DNA of 5,590 nucleotides, from the NCBI GenBank assembly GCA_002070755.1, contig MWDY01000190.1, positions 1 to 5,590 on the forward strand, written 5' to 3'. The notes below the pieces were generated by a model. The model made no database searches. It was given only the letters and a program-made list of their open reading frames with translations, and was not told the origin of the DNA. The position numbers and the translations under genes were made by a program. Of this stretch, positions 1-4,961 are shown in pieces. This stretch comes from Spirochaetes bacterium ADurb.Bin110. GTDB lineage: Bacteria; Spirochaetota; Spirochaetia; Treponematales; Rectinemataceae. Within the stretch, counting starts at the first letter, position 1, and every line of letters begins with the position of its first letter.

Positions 1-69
1 GCCGTACCCAAGTGGTAAGGGAGAGGTCTGCAAAACCTTTATACATCGGTTCGATTCCGATCGGCGCCT
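1..69 (+). tRNA. tRNA-Cys (GCA), 5' end cut by window edge
   Basis: Cloverleaf parts are directly visible. The last four bases of the 5' acceptor strand (1-4) pair with part of CGGCGCC at 62-68. The D stem is CCC/GGG (7-9/19-21). The anticodon stem 23-27/35-39 encloses loop CTGCAAA with anticodon GCA at 30-32. The T stem ATCGG/CCGAT (45-49/57-61) encloses TTCGATT. The discriminator base is T (69), the usual cysteine identity base. About three 5' bases lie outside the window. CCA is not encoded, since TAA follows, so it must be added by tRNA nucleotidyltransferase. Confidence 0.95.
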
Positions 70-152
70 AATTGAATATAATTTAAGAAAATGCCACGAG
101 ATTTTGTATTGCCCTCGAATAAGATTCAAGACTTTTGCCGATTTTTTGATAA

Positions 153-281
153 AAGAATGCTTCTAAGGCGCCAGCAGATGCGAAGGTCACGGTAACCTAT
201 CAGAAAGGCTCAAATTTTAGCGCTCCTTTCCCCAATGGCATTTATGAAGAAACATTGACCATTTCGGTTGTCGCTGTCTGA
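153..281 (+). pseudogene. C-terminal relic of a small exported beta-strand protein
   Basis: The frame is open from just after a TAA at 150-152 to TGA at 279-281, with no start codon and no ribosome site. It encodes about 42 residues ending NGIYEETLTISVVAV. This ending matches the C-terminal signature of the four intact paralogues in this window (GAYSDTITIGISSP, GNYTDTLTITFVGL, GSYTDTITITLSAT, GTYTDIITLTVSGQ), and it stops the same distance after the motif. The upstream part (ASKAPADAKVTVTY) fits the position of their TP-x-x-G segment followed by a hydrophobic strand. Signal peptide and N-terminal two thirds are missing, so I read it as the stump of a fifth copy. The similarity is direct; the truncation history is inferred. 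Confidence 0.65.
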
Positions 282-290
282 AGATTATTC

Positions 291-350
291 GATGCTCCTA
301 ATGGAAGGGCTGTGTACAAGGTGACAGGCAGCTATTCAACGCAGTATTAG
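291..350 (+). pseudogene. Possible second C-terminal relic of the same family
   Basis: In the same frame as the preceding relic, just past its stop codon, the bases encode DAPNG, a Tyr-containing stretch and GSYSTQY before TAG. The last intact paralogue has DAPSG, MYQ and GTYTD in the same order. The match is short and could be chance, so this is only a suggestion. Confidence 0.25.
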
Positions 351-444
351 CTCTGTTTAGAATGAATGTTCGGTAGGTGAATGTGGTGATTGCGCTTTTT
401 CTGAAGATTATAGAAAATGGAGAAAATAGAAGTATCATAGCCTA

Positions 445-473
445 TTGACATTTTTTAGAAATGAGAGTAAATT
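445..473 (+). promoter_or_regulatory. Sigma70-like promoter for the gene pair at 515 and 1075
   Basis: A perfect -35 box TTGACA (445-450) is followed after exactly 17 bases by TAAATT (468-473), four of six matches to the -10 consensus. Transcription would start near 480, leaving a leader of about 35 bases with a strong GGAGG (504-508). Confidence 0.7.
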
Positions 474-514
474 AAATGTAATTTTATTATCATAATCGTA
501 TATGGAGGTTGATT

Positions 515-1006
515 ATGAAAAAGTCTTTTCTCTTGGTGCTCATCGGGATTCTTGCCGCCAGCACGGCATGGGGTGCGCAAATCACTATCAATGCAACTGT
601 TGCATCGAAGCTTGCAGTGATCGTTGATGCCGATACCTGGACTATTGCCATGGACAACGAAGGTGGGGAGATCCTAGATGATACTCAAGGAGTGCTCACC
701 GTTAAGGCCAGCAAGTCGAACTATACGGTAACCTTTTCTTCTGGACACAGTGGCACTCTTGTGAGTGGAAGCGAGACAATTCCTTACTTTATCAAGGTAG
801 ACACCACCGGATGGATCGAGGGAGTGCAAACAAACAACCTGAGTTCGTATACGCAGTTAACTACTGCTAAAACCATAGTTTTCAAGAAAAGGACCCCTAC
901 CGCAGGAAAAGCATTCGATATCGGATTCAATATTTTAGAATACACCGACTACTACGTCGATGGAGCGTATTCGGATACGATAACTATCGGCATTAGCTCT
1001 CCATGA
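515..1006 (+). CDS. Small exported Ig/pilin-like beta-strand protein, paralogue 1
   Basis: Not recognised as a named protein. The 163-residue product starts at ATG 515, six bases after GGAGG (504-508); an upstream in-frame TTG at 509 would be too close to that ribosome site. Residues 1-20 form a signal peptide (MKK, hydrophobic core, likely cut near AWG/AQ). The mature chain is rich in alternating strand patterns: ITINATV (23-29), SNYTVTFSS (68-76), a KKRTP-x-x-G segment (124-131) followed by FDIGFNI, and the family C-terminus GAYSDTITIGI ending three residues before the stop. No cysteine is present in the mature part. It is probably exported to the periplasm or surface as a structural subunit; an enzymatic role has no support. 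The next paralogue follows after 68 bases and is probably cotranscribed. The pilin-like reading rests on the motif pattern only. Confidence 0.85.
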   Translation: MKKSFLLVLIGILAASTAWGAQITINATVASKLAVIVDADTWTIAMDNEGGEILDDTQGVLTVKASKSNYTVTFSSGHSGTLVSGSETIPYFIKVDTTGWIEGVQTNNLSSYTQLTTAKTIVFKKRTPTAGKAFDIGFNILEYTDYYVDGAYSDTITIGISSP

Positions 1007-1011
1007 TCAAA

Positions 1012-1034
1012 GAGCGCCAGCGCTCCTTAATTTT
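1012..1034 (+). terminator. Weak hairpin after paralogue 1, possible attenuator
   Basis: GAGCG (1012-1016), loop CCAG and CGCTC (1021-1025) form a 5-bp stem beginning six bases after the stop codon, followed by CTTAATTTT. The stem is short and the T run interrupted. It would at most reduce read-through into the next gene, or mark a processed 3' end. Confidence 0.35.
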
Positions 1035-1045
1035 CGCTCCCTTTT

Positions 1046-1066
1046 GGCCTTAATTAAGGCTAGGGA
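1046..1066 (+). promoter_or_regulatory. Palindrome abutting the ribosome site of paralogue 2
   Basis: GCCTTAATTAAGGC (1047-1060) is a perfect 14-base palindrome and can extend by a G-U pair (1046/1061). It ends immediately before the only ribosome-site candidate, AGGGA (1062-1066), which lies eight bases before ATG 1075. As DNA it could be an operator; as RNA it could form a small stem next to the ribosome site. Function is inferred. Confidence 0.4.
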
Positions 1067-1074
1067 CAATCAAA

Positions 1075-1593
1075 ATGAAAAAGTGGGTTCTTCTGGTTTT
1101 CGCCCTATTCATGATACTCAAGGTAAATGCACAGGCGAGCAGAGGGATAACAGTAGTAGTTGCTCCCCCTCCGGGAGCATCTATTACTATGGACTCTTAT
1201 ATTTGGGACATCTTGTTTGCAAATGATGGAGTCACTACCTATCAAAATGATAATCAAGGAACAATGACGATTCGCTCAAGCGATAGAAAAAATTTTCGTG
1301 TCGATTTTTCATCACAAAATCTCGGAAGTCTTAAACAAGGCACAGACTATTATGTACCATATTACATCAAAGCAACACGCATTACCGGCGGCAACATTGG
1401 TTTAGTGGGAACACCTGCTATTGTTGCTGGATATGTGCAACTTACCAGCGTACAGAGTATGGAATTCAACAAAAAGACACCCAAAGAAGGCATTCAGTTC
1501 TATATCGGAATAAAGATAGATCCTATTTCGGGAGAATTTTATGAATCTGGAAATTACACTGATACTTTGACTATCACTTTTGTTGGACTGTGA
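1075..1593 (+). CDS. Small exported Ig/pilin-like beta-strand protein, paralogue 2
   Basis: Not recognised as a named protein. The 172-residue product starts at ATG 1075 behind a modest AGGGA (1062-1066). Residues 1-20 are a signal peptide (MKKWVLLVFALFMILKVNAQ), cut near NA/QA or QA/S. Shared family features in order are ITVVVA (25-30), a Trp-containing segment (near 44), KNFRVDFSSQNLGSL (72-86), NKKTPKEG (132-139) followed by QFYIGIKID, and the C-terminus GNYTDTLTITF (159-169) stopping three residues later. A Pro-rich stretch (APPPGA) after the first strand is particular to this copy. The mature chain has no cysteine. It lies 68 bases after paralogue 1 without an obvious promoter of its own, so the two probably form an operon closed by the terminator at 1628. 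Periplasmic or surface location is inferred from the signal peptide. Confidence 0.85.
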   Translation: MKKWVLLVFALFMILKVNAQASRGITVVVAPPPGASITMDSYIWDILFANDGVTTYQNDNQGTMTIRSSDRKNFRVDFSSQNLGSLKQGTDYYVPYYIKATRITGGNIGLVGTPAIVAGYVQLTSVQSMEFNKKTPKEGIQFYIGIKIDPISGEFYESGNYTDTLTITFVGL

Positions 1594-1627
1594 ACTATTA
1601 TTGAAGATCATGGATTGAGGCAGGAAT

Positions 1628-1666
1628 AAAAGCCGCTATCAAGCAGAAGCTTGATGGCGGCTTTTT
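1628..1666 (+). terminator. Strong intrinsic terminator closing the first gene pair
   Basis: GCCGCTATCAAGC (1632-1644) pairs with GCTTGATGGCGGC (1649-1661) with one U-G wobble over 13 positions and an AGAA loop, followed by TTTTT (1662-1666). AAAA at 1628-1631 lets the stem extend and could allow function on the opposite strand as well. Confidence 0.92.
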
Positions 1667-1730
1667 AGATGTGTCTAAAACAACGCATCTATTCGCGATT
1701 GAGTCGATGAACTTCTTCTTGTTGAGCTTC

Positions 1731-1760
1731 CTAGAAGTAGTTTATATAGGGTACTTCTAG
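1731..1760. repeat. Perfect 9-bp inverted repeat before the transposase relic
   Basis: CTAGAAGTA (1731-1739) and TACTTCTAG (1752-1760) flank a 12-base spacer containing TATATAGG. A weak -35-like TTGAGC (1722-1727) lies 17 bases before TATAGG (1745-1750), so the repeat may overlap the old transposase promoter, or form a hairpin 12 bases before the ATG at 1773. Function is unknown. Confidence 0.45.
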
Positions 1761-1772
1761 AAGGGTTTTATT

Positions 1773-2346
1773 ATGAAGAAGGAGAGAACTCATCCTGTAT
1801 TAGTTTCTGCCTATGTTGAAACCGCATGATAATGCCCCTGGCGGATCTACCGGCGATATCTGGAGGAAGGCGACGAAGGGTTGCTGCACCGTAACCAAGG
1901 GAAGGCCTCAGTAAGGGTCTATGATGGGGGGATAATGGAGGCGGCGGTGCGTCTTTGCTAGGAGTACTATGGTACTATGGAGACTTTGGGCCTACGTTTG
2001 TGGCAGAGACGAAGAAGTGCCTGCTGCCTGATGAATATGGTGGATGACCAACAGAAATCACCTTCTCATTTTTCTGTGAAGAATAAACCACGTCCGATGC
2101 GATGCGACTCCTCCGGCGCTGGATTGAGCGTTATGGCATACAACAGGCGAAAGGGCGGGTTGAACGAAGCCATAGAGTGTATCAGGAACGGCTGGTGAAA
2201 GAACTGAGGCTGGCTGGTATCTCGACGATTGAGGATGCCAATCGCTATCTCAGGGAAGTCTATCTTTCTACCAAACTATAGAACTCGAGTATGTCGAAAT
2301 CGAGCAACTACCACACAAGGAGGAACTGGTCACTCGCTCAGCCTGA
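1773..2346 (+). pseudogene. ISNCY-family (IS1202-like) transposase, multiply broken
   Basis: Family blocks survive in three frames. The start MKKERTHPVLV (ATG 1773, GAAGGG upstream) soon meets a stop. A helix-turn-helix tail appears at 1833-1958 (RRYLEEGDEGLLHRNQGKAS). YYGDFGPTFVAETKK is read from 1973, then CCLMNMVDD from about 2016 in another frame. TTSDAMRLLRRWIERYGI joins directly to QAKGRVERSHRVYQERL and VKELRLAGISTIEDANRYL, up to TAG 2279-2281; a possible tail runs to 2346. In intact relatives (family knowledge) a segment with the first catalytic Asp precedes the LMNMVDD block, and a segment with the second Asp separates RYGIP from QAKGRVER. Both are missing here, and only the Glu of GRVER remains. 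An 8-bp tandem duplication shifts the frame at 1965-1980. It is not functional. Confidence 0.88.
1965..1980 (+). repeat. 8-bp tandem duplication that frameshifts the transposase
   Basis: TACTATGG occurs twice in direct succession (1965-1972 and 1973-1980). Removing one copy restores GAG-TAC-TAT-GGA-GAC-TTT-GGG, the conserved EYYGDFG block, in frame with the preceding segment. This is a visible inactivating lesion, although a TAG at 1959-1961 also interrupts the frame. Confidence 0.85.
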
Positions 2347-2353
2347 GTGAAAA

Positions 2354-2397
2354 GGGGACATTTTAATCGAGCTATATATGTGGACATTTTAATCGAG
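2354..2397 (+). repeat. Doubled 16-bp repeat at the right end of the insertion sequence
   Basis: GGACATTTTAATCGAG is present exactly twice (2356-2371 and 2382-2397), spaced 26 bases start to start. The first copy is preceded by GG, giving GGGGACATTT, a form common at the ends of such elements. Paired transposase-binding repeats at the terminus are the likely reading. Confidence 0.75.
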
Positions 2398-2422
2398 TCT
2401 TGGTATAAGTCAAAAAGGATCA

Positions 2423-2450
2423 TTGATAAAATGTCAAATTTGGCTAATTT
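2423..2450 (+). promoter_or_regulatory. Possible promoter for paralogue 3
   Basis: TTGATA (2423-2428, five of six) is followed after 16 bases by TAATTT (2445-2450, weak). It lies just outside the insertion-sequence end and within an AT-rich stretch. The upstream gene is separated by a strong terminator, so a promoter must exist near here, but the exact boxes are uncertain. Confidence 0.4.
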
Positions 2451-2460
2451 ATGAAAAAAT

Positions 2461-2486
2461 TTTAGGCTATTATTGGCCTAAAGGAG
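2461..2486 (+). promoter_or_regulatory. Hairpin overlapping the ribosome site of paralogue 3
   Basis: TTTAGGC (2461-2467) pairs perfectly with GCCTAAA (2476-2482) around an 8-base loop. The 3' arm overlaps the ribosome site AAGGAG (2481-2486) by two bases. Formation of the stem could limit initiation at ATG 2494. This is a structural observation; regulation is inferred. Confidence 0.45.
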
Positions 2487-2493
2487 AAAGTTT

Positions 2494-2997
2494 ATGAAAA
2501 ATAAAGTGTTTCTATCGGGACTAGTGTTATTGCTTATTGCTATTCCAGTCTTTGCTTCAGGATCTAGCACAATAAATTTGGATGCAACCGTCAGCCAGAT
2601 ACTAAGTATCACTAAATGCTCTGGTTTTACTGAGACTCTTGATACGACTAATGCAGGTGCAATTAATGGTGTTTGCCTCGGTGCCGTCGGAATAAAGGCC
2701 AATGTACAAAACTGGGAAATTCAGATTAAATCCGACAATACATGGAAAATGGTTAAAGCGGCAGGACAGCCAGGAAGCGATAGCGGTTATCCTTATGAAT
2801 TTAGATTTGGCGATACAGGAGAGACGATAGTTAATTCTACCAGCGAACCGGATGGATTGTATACTATACAGAAAAATGCGCCATTGATCACTGAGGGATA
2901 TTTCAACATTTTTGTATTCTACCAGACAGCGGAAGCGCTCGGTATCCTGGCGGGTTCTTATACGGATACTATTACAATTACACTTTCAGCAACCTGA
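2494..2997 (+). CDS. Small exported Ig/pilin-like beta-strand protein, paralogue 3 (with Cys pair)
   Basis: Not recognised as a named protein. The 167-residue product starts at ATG 2494, seven bases after AAGGAG. Residues 1-21 are a signal peptide cut at VFA/SGS. Mature features are STINLDATVSQILSI (25-39), VQNWEIQIKSDN (71-82), a strand-rich middle, and the C-terminus GSYTDTITITL (154-164) three residues before the stop. It differs from its paralogues in two ways. It lacks the TP-x-x-G segment, with NAPLITEGYFNIFVFY in its place. It also carries two cysteines, Cys42 and Cys61, while the other mature chains have none. In an oxidising periplasm these could form a disulfide joining the first two strands, as in many pilin-type folds (inference). 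It lies between the insertion-sequence remnant and the sensor gene, with its own terminator, so it is probably transcribed alone. Confidence 0.85.
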   Translation: MKNKVFLSGLVLLLIAIPVFASGSSTINLDATVSQILSITKCSGFTETLDTTNAGAINGVCLGAVGIKANVQNWEIQIKSDNTWKMVKAAGQPGSDSGYPYEFRFGDTGETIVNSTSEPDGLYTIQKNAPLITEGYFNIFVFYQTAEALGILAGSYTDTITITLSAT

Positions 2998-3021
2998 GAG
3001 AATTATCCTGCATAGTTATAG

Positions 3022-3052
3022 AAGGCTGCCCGCTTAATGGGCGGCCTTTTTT
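3022..3052 (+). terminator. Intrinsic terminator after paralogue 3
   Basis: AAGGCTGCCC (3022-3031) pairs with GGGCGGCCTT (3039-3048) with a single U-G wobble, loop GCTTAAT, and T run 3047-3052. It ends 24 bases before the next start codon, separating the exported protein from the sensor. Confidence 0.92.
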
Positions 3053-3064
3053 ATGATATTTTTA

Positions 3065-3070
3065 TATAAT
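3065..3070 (+). promoter_or_regulatory. -10 box placing transcription start at the sensor's ATG
   Basis: A perfect TATAAT (3065-3070) lies six bases before ATG 3077, the usual distance from a -10 box to the first transcribed base. No -35 match is found 16-18 bases upstream, where the terminator arm lies. No ribosome site exists before the ATG, which agrees with a leaderless message but does not prove it. Confidence 0.45.
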
Positions 3071-3076
3071 TGAATT

Positions 3077-4597
3077 ATGAGCTTTATTAGCAGCCAGAAA
3101 AAGAATATAGCCAAGATGTCAATAGTCTTGCTTTCGCTATTGTTTTGCGTGTCTGCGATATTCTTTTTTGTCATGCTATACAAAAGCGCGAACCGATCGG
3201 AATCAGAACTGCTTGGAAGCGTCTCCAAGAGAATAGCGCAGCAAATCTCCGAGTCCCTGCAAGAGATGCTCAATGTCGGTGAAGGCTTACGCGAGTTAAT
3301 CATTGCTGGTAGCGGTAGGAACTATGCGTCGCTGGGACCACTGGCCGATGAGGCGCTTGCTCGGTTGCCTTATATAGACTCGATTACGATAGCTCCGGGG
3401 GCAATAGTAAGATATTTCTTTCCTGAGAGTAGGGCTTCAGCTTCGATTGGTCACGATTTGCTCGATAATCCTGATAGAATGCGTGCTCTGGTCGAAGCAG
3501 TGCGAAAGAAGAGCGCCGTTTTGCAGGGGCCAGAGCTATCCGCAGAAGGAAAGAACCTCGCATTTTTGCGAATACCTGTTATAGAGGGCTCCGAACTTTG
3601 GGGTTTTGTGAGTATCGCATTCGATGCAGACAAGCTATTGTCGGATTTGGATTTGGTTTCGCAATTCCCGGGGCTGTCCATTGCCGTTGCATCTTCCGAT
3701 ATGGAAAAGGGAGACAAGGAGCTATTTTGGGGCGAAGAGAGTGCGCTTTCCGGTTATTCGGCTGGGCTGAAAATCGGATCAGAAGATTTTTCGTGGACTA
3801 TTTATGTAGCATCATTGTACCCATATAGACAGGTGGCGCTATGGGGAGCGGGACTTCTTATACTTGTGCTATTAAGCTGTGGGCTTGCCATACTAGCAGG
3901 ATCTTTAGAGAAAGAGGGCAAAGCTCCCATAGGATCCAAAGAAGCACTTATAACCATAAAGCCTTTCGTGCCAAAAACAGAACCCCTGCAAGAGTCTTCT
4001 ATAGAAGTGATTAAAAAGGCCGAGATTCTGCAAGAGCCCCTGGCAGAGAACTTGGTAAGCGCTTCGTTAGGAAGGCCAATAAAAGAAACGGTTGAAGGAC
4101 CTGCTCAGGAGAAGATTATATTACGGGATCAAGAAATCGAAAAAGAGGCCGAAAACAAAGAAAGCGCTGCGCCTAAAGAAAAAATCGCGAGTGCCAGATC
4201 GGTGCTTGTTGTCGATGATAGCGAAGTAAATCGCGATCTTCTCTTGCGAATGCTCACATTGAAAGGTTATGAGGCAAGGGCTGTCTCAAGCGCAGAAGCA
4301 GCTCTAGAATCGCTCAGGGTAAAGAGCTTCGATATTATGCTCATAGACTGTGTCATGCCTGAAATGGATGGTTATGCCCTGGCCCAAAAAATTCGGGCTG
4401 AAGATATATCCCAACAAAAGGGCCTCCAGAGTGCCTTGCCCAGACCTGTACTCATCGCCATGAGCCCGCGACATGACCAGGAAGAAGCGGAGAAATGTGC
4501 TAAAGCTGGCTTCGACAGTCTTCTAGTTAAGCCCTTTACGATGACGGCCCTCGACCAACAAATTCGCCTTATTTTTGATGATAAGAGAATAGGATGA
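3077..4597 (+). CDS. Membrane sensor: CHASE-like domain, linker and receiver domain, no kinase
   Basis: The 506-residue product appears to be a signal-transduction protein. A short basic N-terminus precedes membrane segment 1 (about 15-35). Residues 60-190 resemble a CHASE ligand-sensing domain (ITIAPGAIVRYFFPES, IGHDLLDNPDRMRALVEAV, LQGPELS, LWGFVSIAFD), lying outside the membrane. Segment 2 is about 253-275. Residues 277-373 form a Glu/Lys/Ala-rich, probably disordered or coiled linker with an in-frame repeat (LQE at 304 and 318). Residues 375-500 are a receiver domain with all key residues: acidic pair Asp380/Asp381, phospho-acceptor Asp424 (LIDCVMPEMDG), Ser463, Lys485 (VKPF). HisKA, HATPase and output domains are absent, so it must be phosphorylated by a separate kinase or act as a phosphate sink. 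Start 3077 has no ribosome site; Met14 (3116) is the alternative but would leave almost nothing before segment 1. It stands between two exported-protein genes; a functional link is unproven. Confidence 0.85.
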   Translation: MSFISSQKKNIAKMSIVLLSLLFCVSAIFFFVMLYKSANRSESELLGSVSKRIAQQISESLQEMLNVGEGLRELIIAGSGRNYASLGPLADEALARLPYIDSITIAPGAIVRYFFPESRASASIGHDLLDNPDRMRALVEAVRKKSAVLQGPELSAEGKNLAFLRIPVIEGSELWGFVSIAFDADKLLSDLDLVSQFPGLSIAVASSDMEKGDKELFWGEESALSGYSAGLKIGSEDFSWTIYVASLYPYRQVALWGAGLLILVLLSCGLAILAGSLEKEGKAPIGSKEALITIKPFVPKTEPLQESSIEVIKKAEILQEPLAENLVSASLGRPIKETVEGPAQEKIILRDQEIEKEAENKESAAPKEKIASARSVLVVDDSEVNRDLLLRMLTLKGYEARAVSSAEAALESLRVKSFDIMLIDCVMPEMDGYALAQKIRAEDISQQKGLQSALPRPVLIAMSPRHDQEEAEKCAKAGFDSLLVKPFTMTALDQQIRLIFDDKRIG

Positions 4598-4837
4598 GGG
4601 CTTGCTTTCCAATGACAGCTTTCTTTATCTGGCATAATGCATCTTTAGTGTCGTCATTGAAAAACAATAATTAAGTTTATAGAGATATTAGACAAAAGTG
4701 GCAATTTCTCTATTCTATTAAATAGCTACAATTTACAGTGTACATATTAAATTGCTAATTCACGATTAAATCAACATTTATTAATGGTGGTAAGAGAGAC
4801 AAAAAGTTCTAAGCTTTGAAATATAGAGAAAAATTCA
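4598..4837. other. AT-rich intergenic gap after the sensor gene
   Basis: No reading frame with a plausible start, ribosome site or recognisable product is seen. The only structure is a 7-bp inverted repeat, CAATGAC (4610-4616) and GTCATTG (4653-4659), 36 bases apart and followed by an A-rich run, which is too weak to call a terminator. The sensor gene therefore lacks a clear terminator. The rest is AT-rich sequence without discernible features. Confidence 0.6.
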
Positions 4838-4866
4838 TTGTACAAGATGTTTATGTCGATTATACT
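4838..4866 (+). promoter_or_regulatory. Probable promoter for paralogue 4
   Basis: TATACT (4861-4866, five of six to the -10 consensus) follows TTGTAC (4838-4843, half match) at exactly 17 bases. The -10 box is good and the -35 poor, so an activator or alternative site is possible. Transcription would begin near 4873, giving a leader of about 89 bases. Confidence 0.5.
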
Positions 4867-4880
4867 TATATTAAAGTGTA

Positions 4881-4954
4881 GTGGCTGAATCCGTTGGAAG
4901 AAGCCACAAAAAACACAAAATGTATCCGCGGGGCATAGACCCTGCGGGCGGGAG
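4881..4954 (+). promoter_or_regulatory. Structured leader of paralogue 4: two hairpins before the ribosome site
   Basis: Hairpin 1 pairs GTGGCT (4881-4886) with AGCCAC (4902-4907) around a 15-base loop. An A-rich linker follows. Hairpin 2 pairs CCGCGGGG (4926-4933) with CCCTGCGG (4940-4947), eight pairs with one G-U and loop CATAGA. The ribosome site GGGAG (4950-4954) begins three bases later. The second stem is GC-rich in otherwise AT-rich surroundings. No known riboswitch class is recognised. Confidence 0.5.
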
Positions 4955-4961
4955 ACGCAAA

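Larger units (their letters stand above)
70..444. other. Intergenic stretch with no intact gene, containing family relic(s)
   Basis: No intact reading frame is supported between the tRNA and the promoter at 445. The only coding-like material is the relic at 153-281 and the doubtful one at 291-350. Bases 351-444 show no structure I recognise. No convincing terminator is visible just after the tRNA. Confidence 0.6.
1670..2402 (+). mobile_element. Decayed ISNCY-family insertion sequence remnant
   Basis: Between the terminator of paralogue 2 and the promoter region of paralogue 3 lies a broken transposase gene followed by a doubled end repeat (2354-2397). The right limit is near the second repeat. 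The left limit is uncertain: the inverted counterpart of the end repeat (CTCGATTAAAATGTCC) is not found upstream, so the left end has been lost or altered. The element cannot move by itself. Confidence 0.65.

Noticed and set aside
45..180. tRNA-Cys 3' end as an integration site, with GGCGCC again at 167-172
   Set aside because: The shared stretch is only six to seven bases, no integrase gene is present, and no longer copy of the tRNA end occurs in the window.
509..514. TTG start two codons before ATG 515 in paralogue 1
   Set aside because: It touches the GGAGG ribosome site; ATG 515 has normal spacing and gives the MKK start seen in the paralogues.
1977..2198. Open frame of 73 residues over the transposase remnant
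   Set aside because: It only bridges the frameshifted transposase. Part of it (CCLMNMVDD) is a transposase block, and the rest is out of frame with the conserved RWIERYGI and KGRVER segments. It is not a gene.
4610..4659. Inverted repeat CAATGAC/GTCATTG as a terminator for the sensor gene
   Set aside because: Seven pairs across a 36-base AT-rich loop, followed by A rather than T residues; not a credible intrinsic terminator.
4881..4961. Upstream GTG start that would add 27 residues to paralogue 4
   Set aside because: It would put a charged segment before an excellent signal peptide, and no ribosome site precedes the GTG, which itself lies in a hairpin arm. ATG 4962 has a well-spaced GGGAG.
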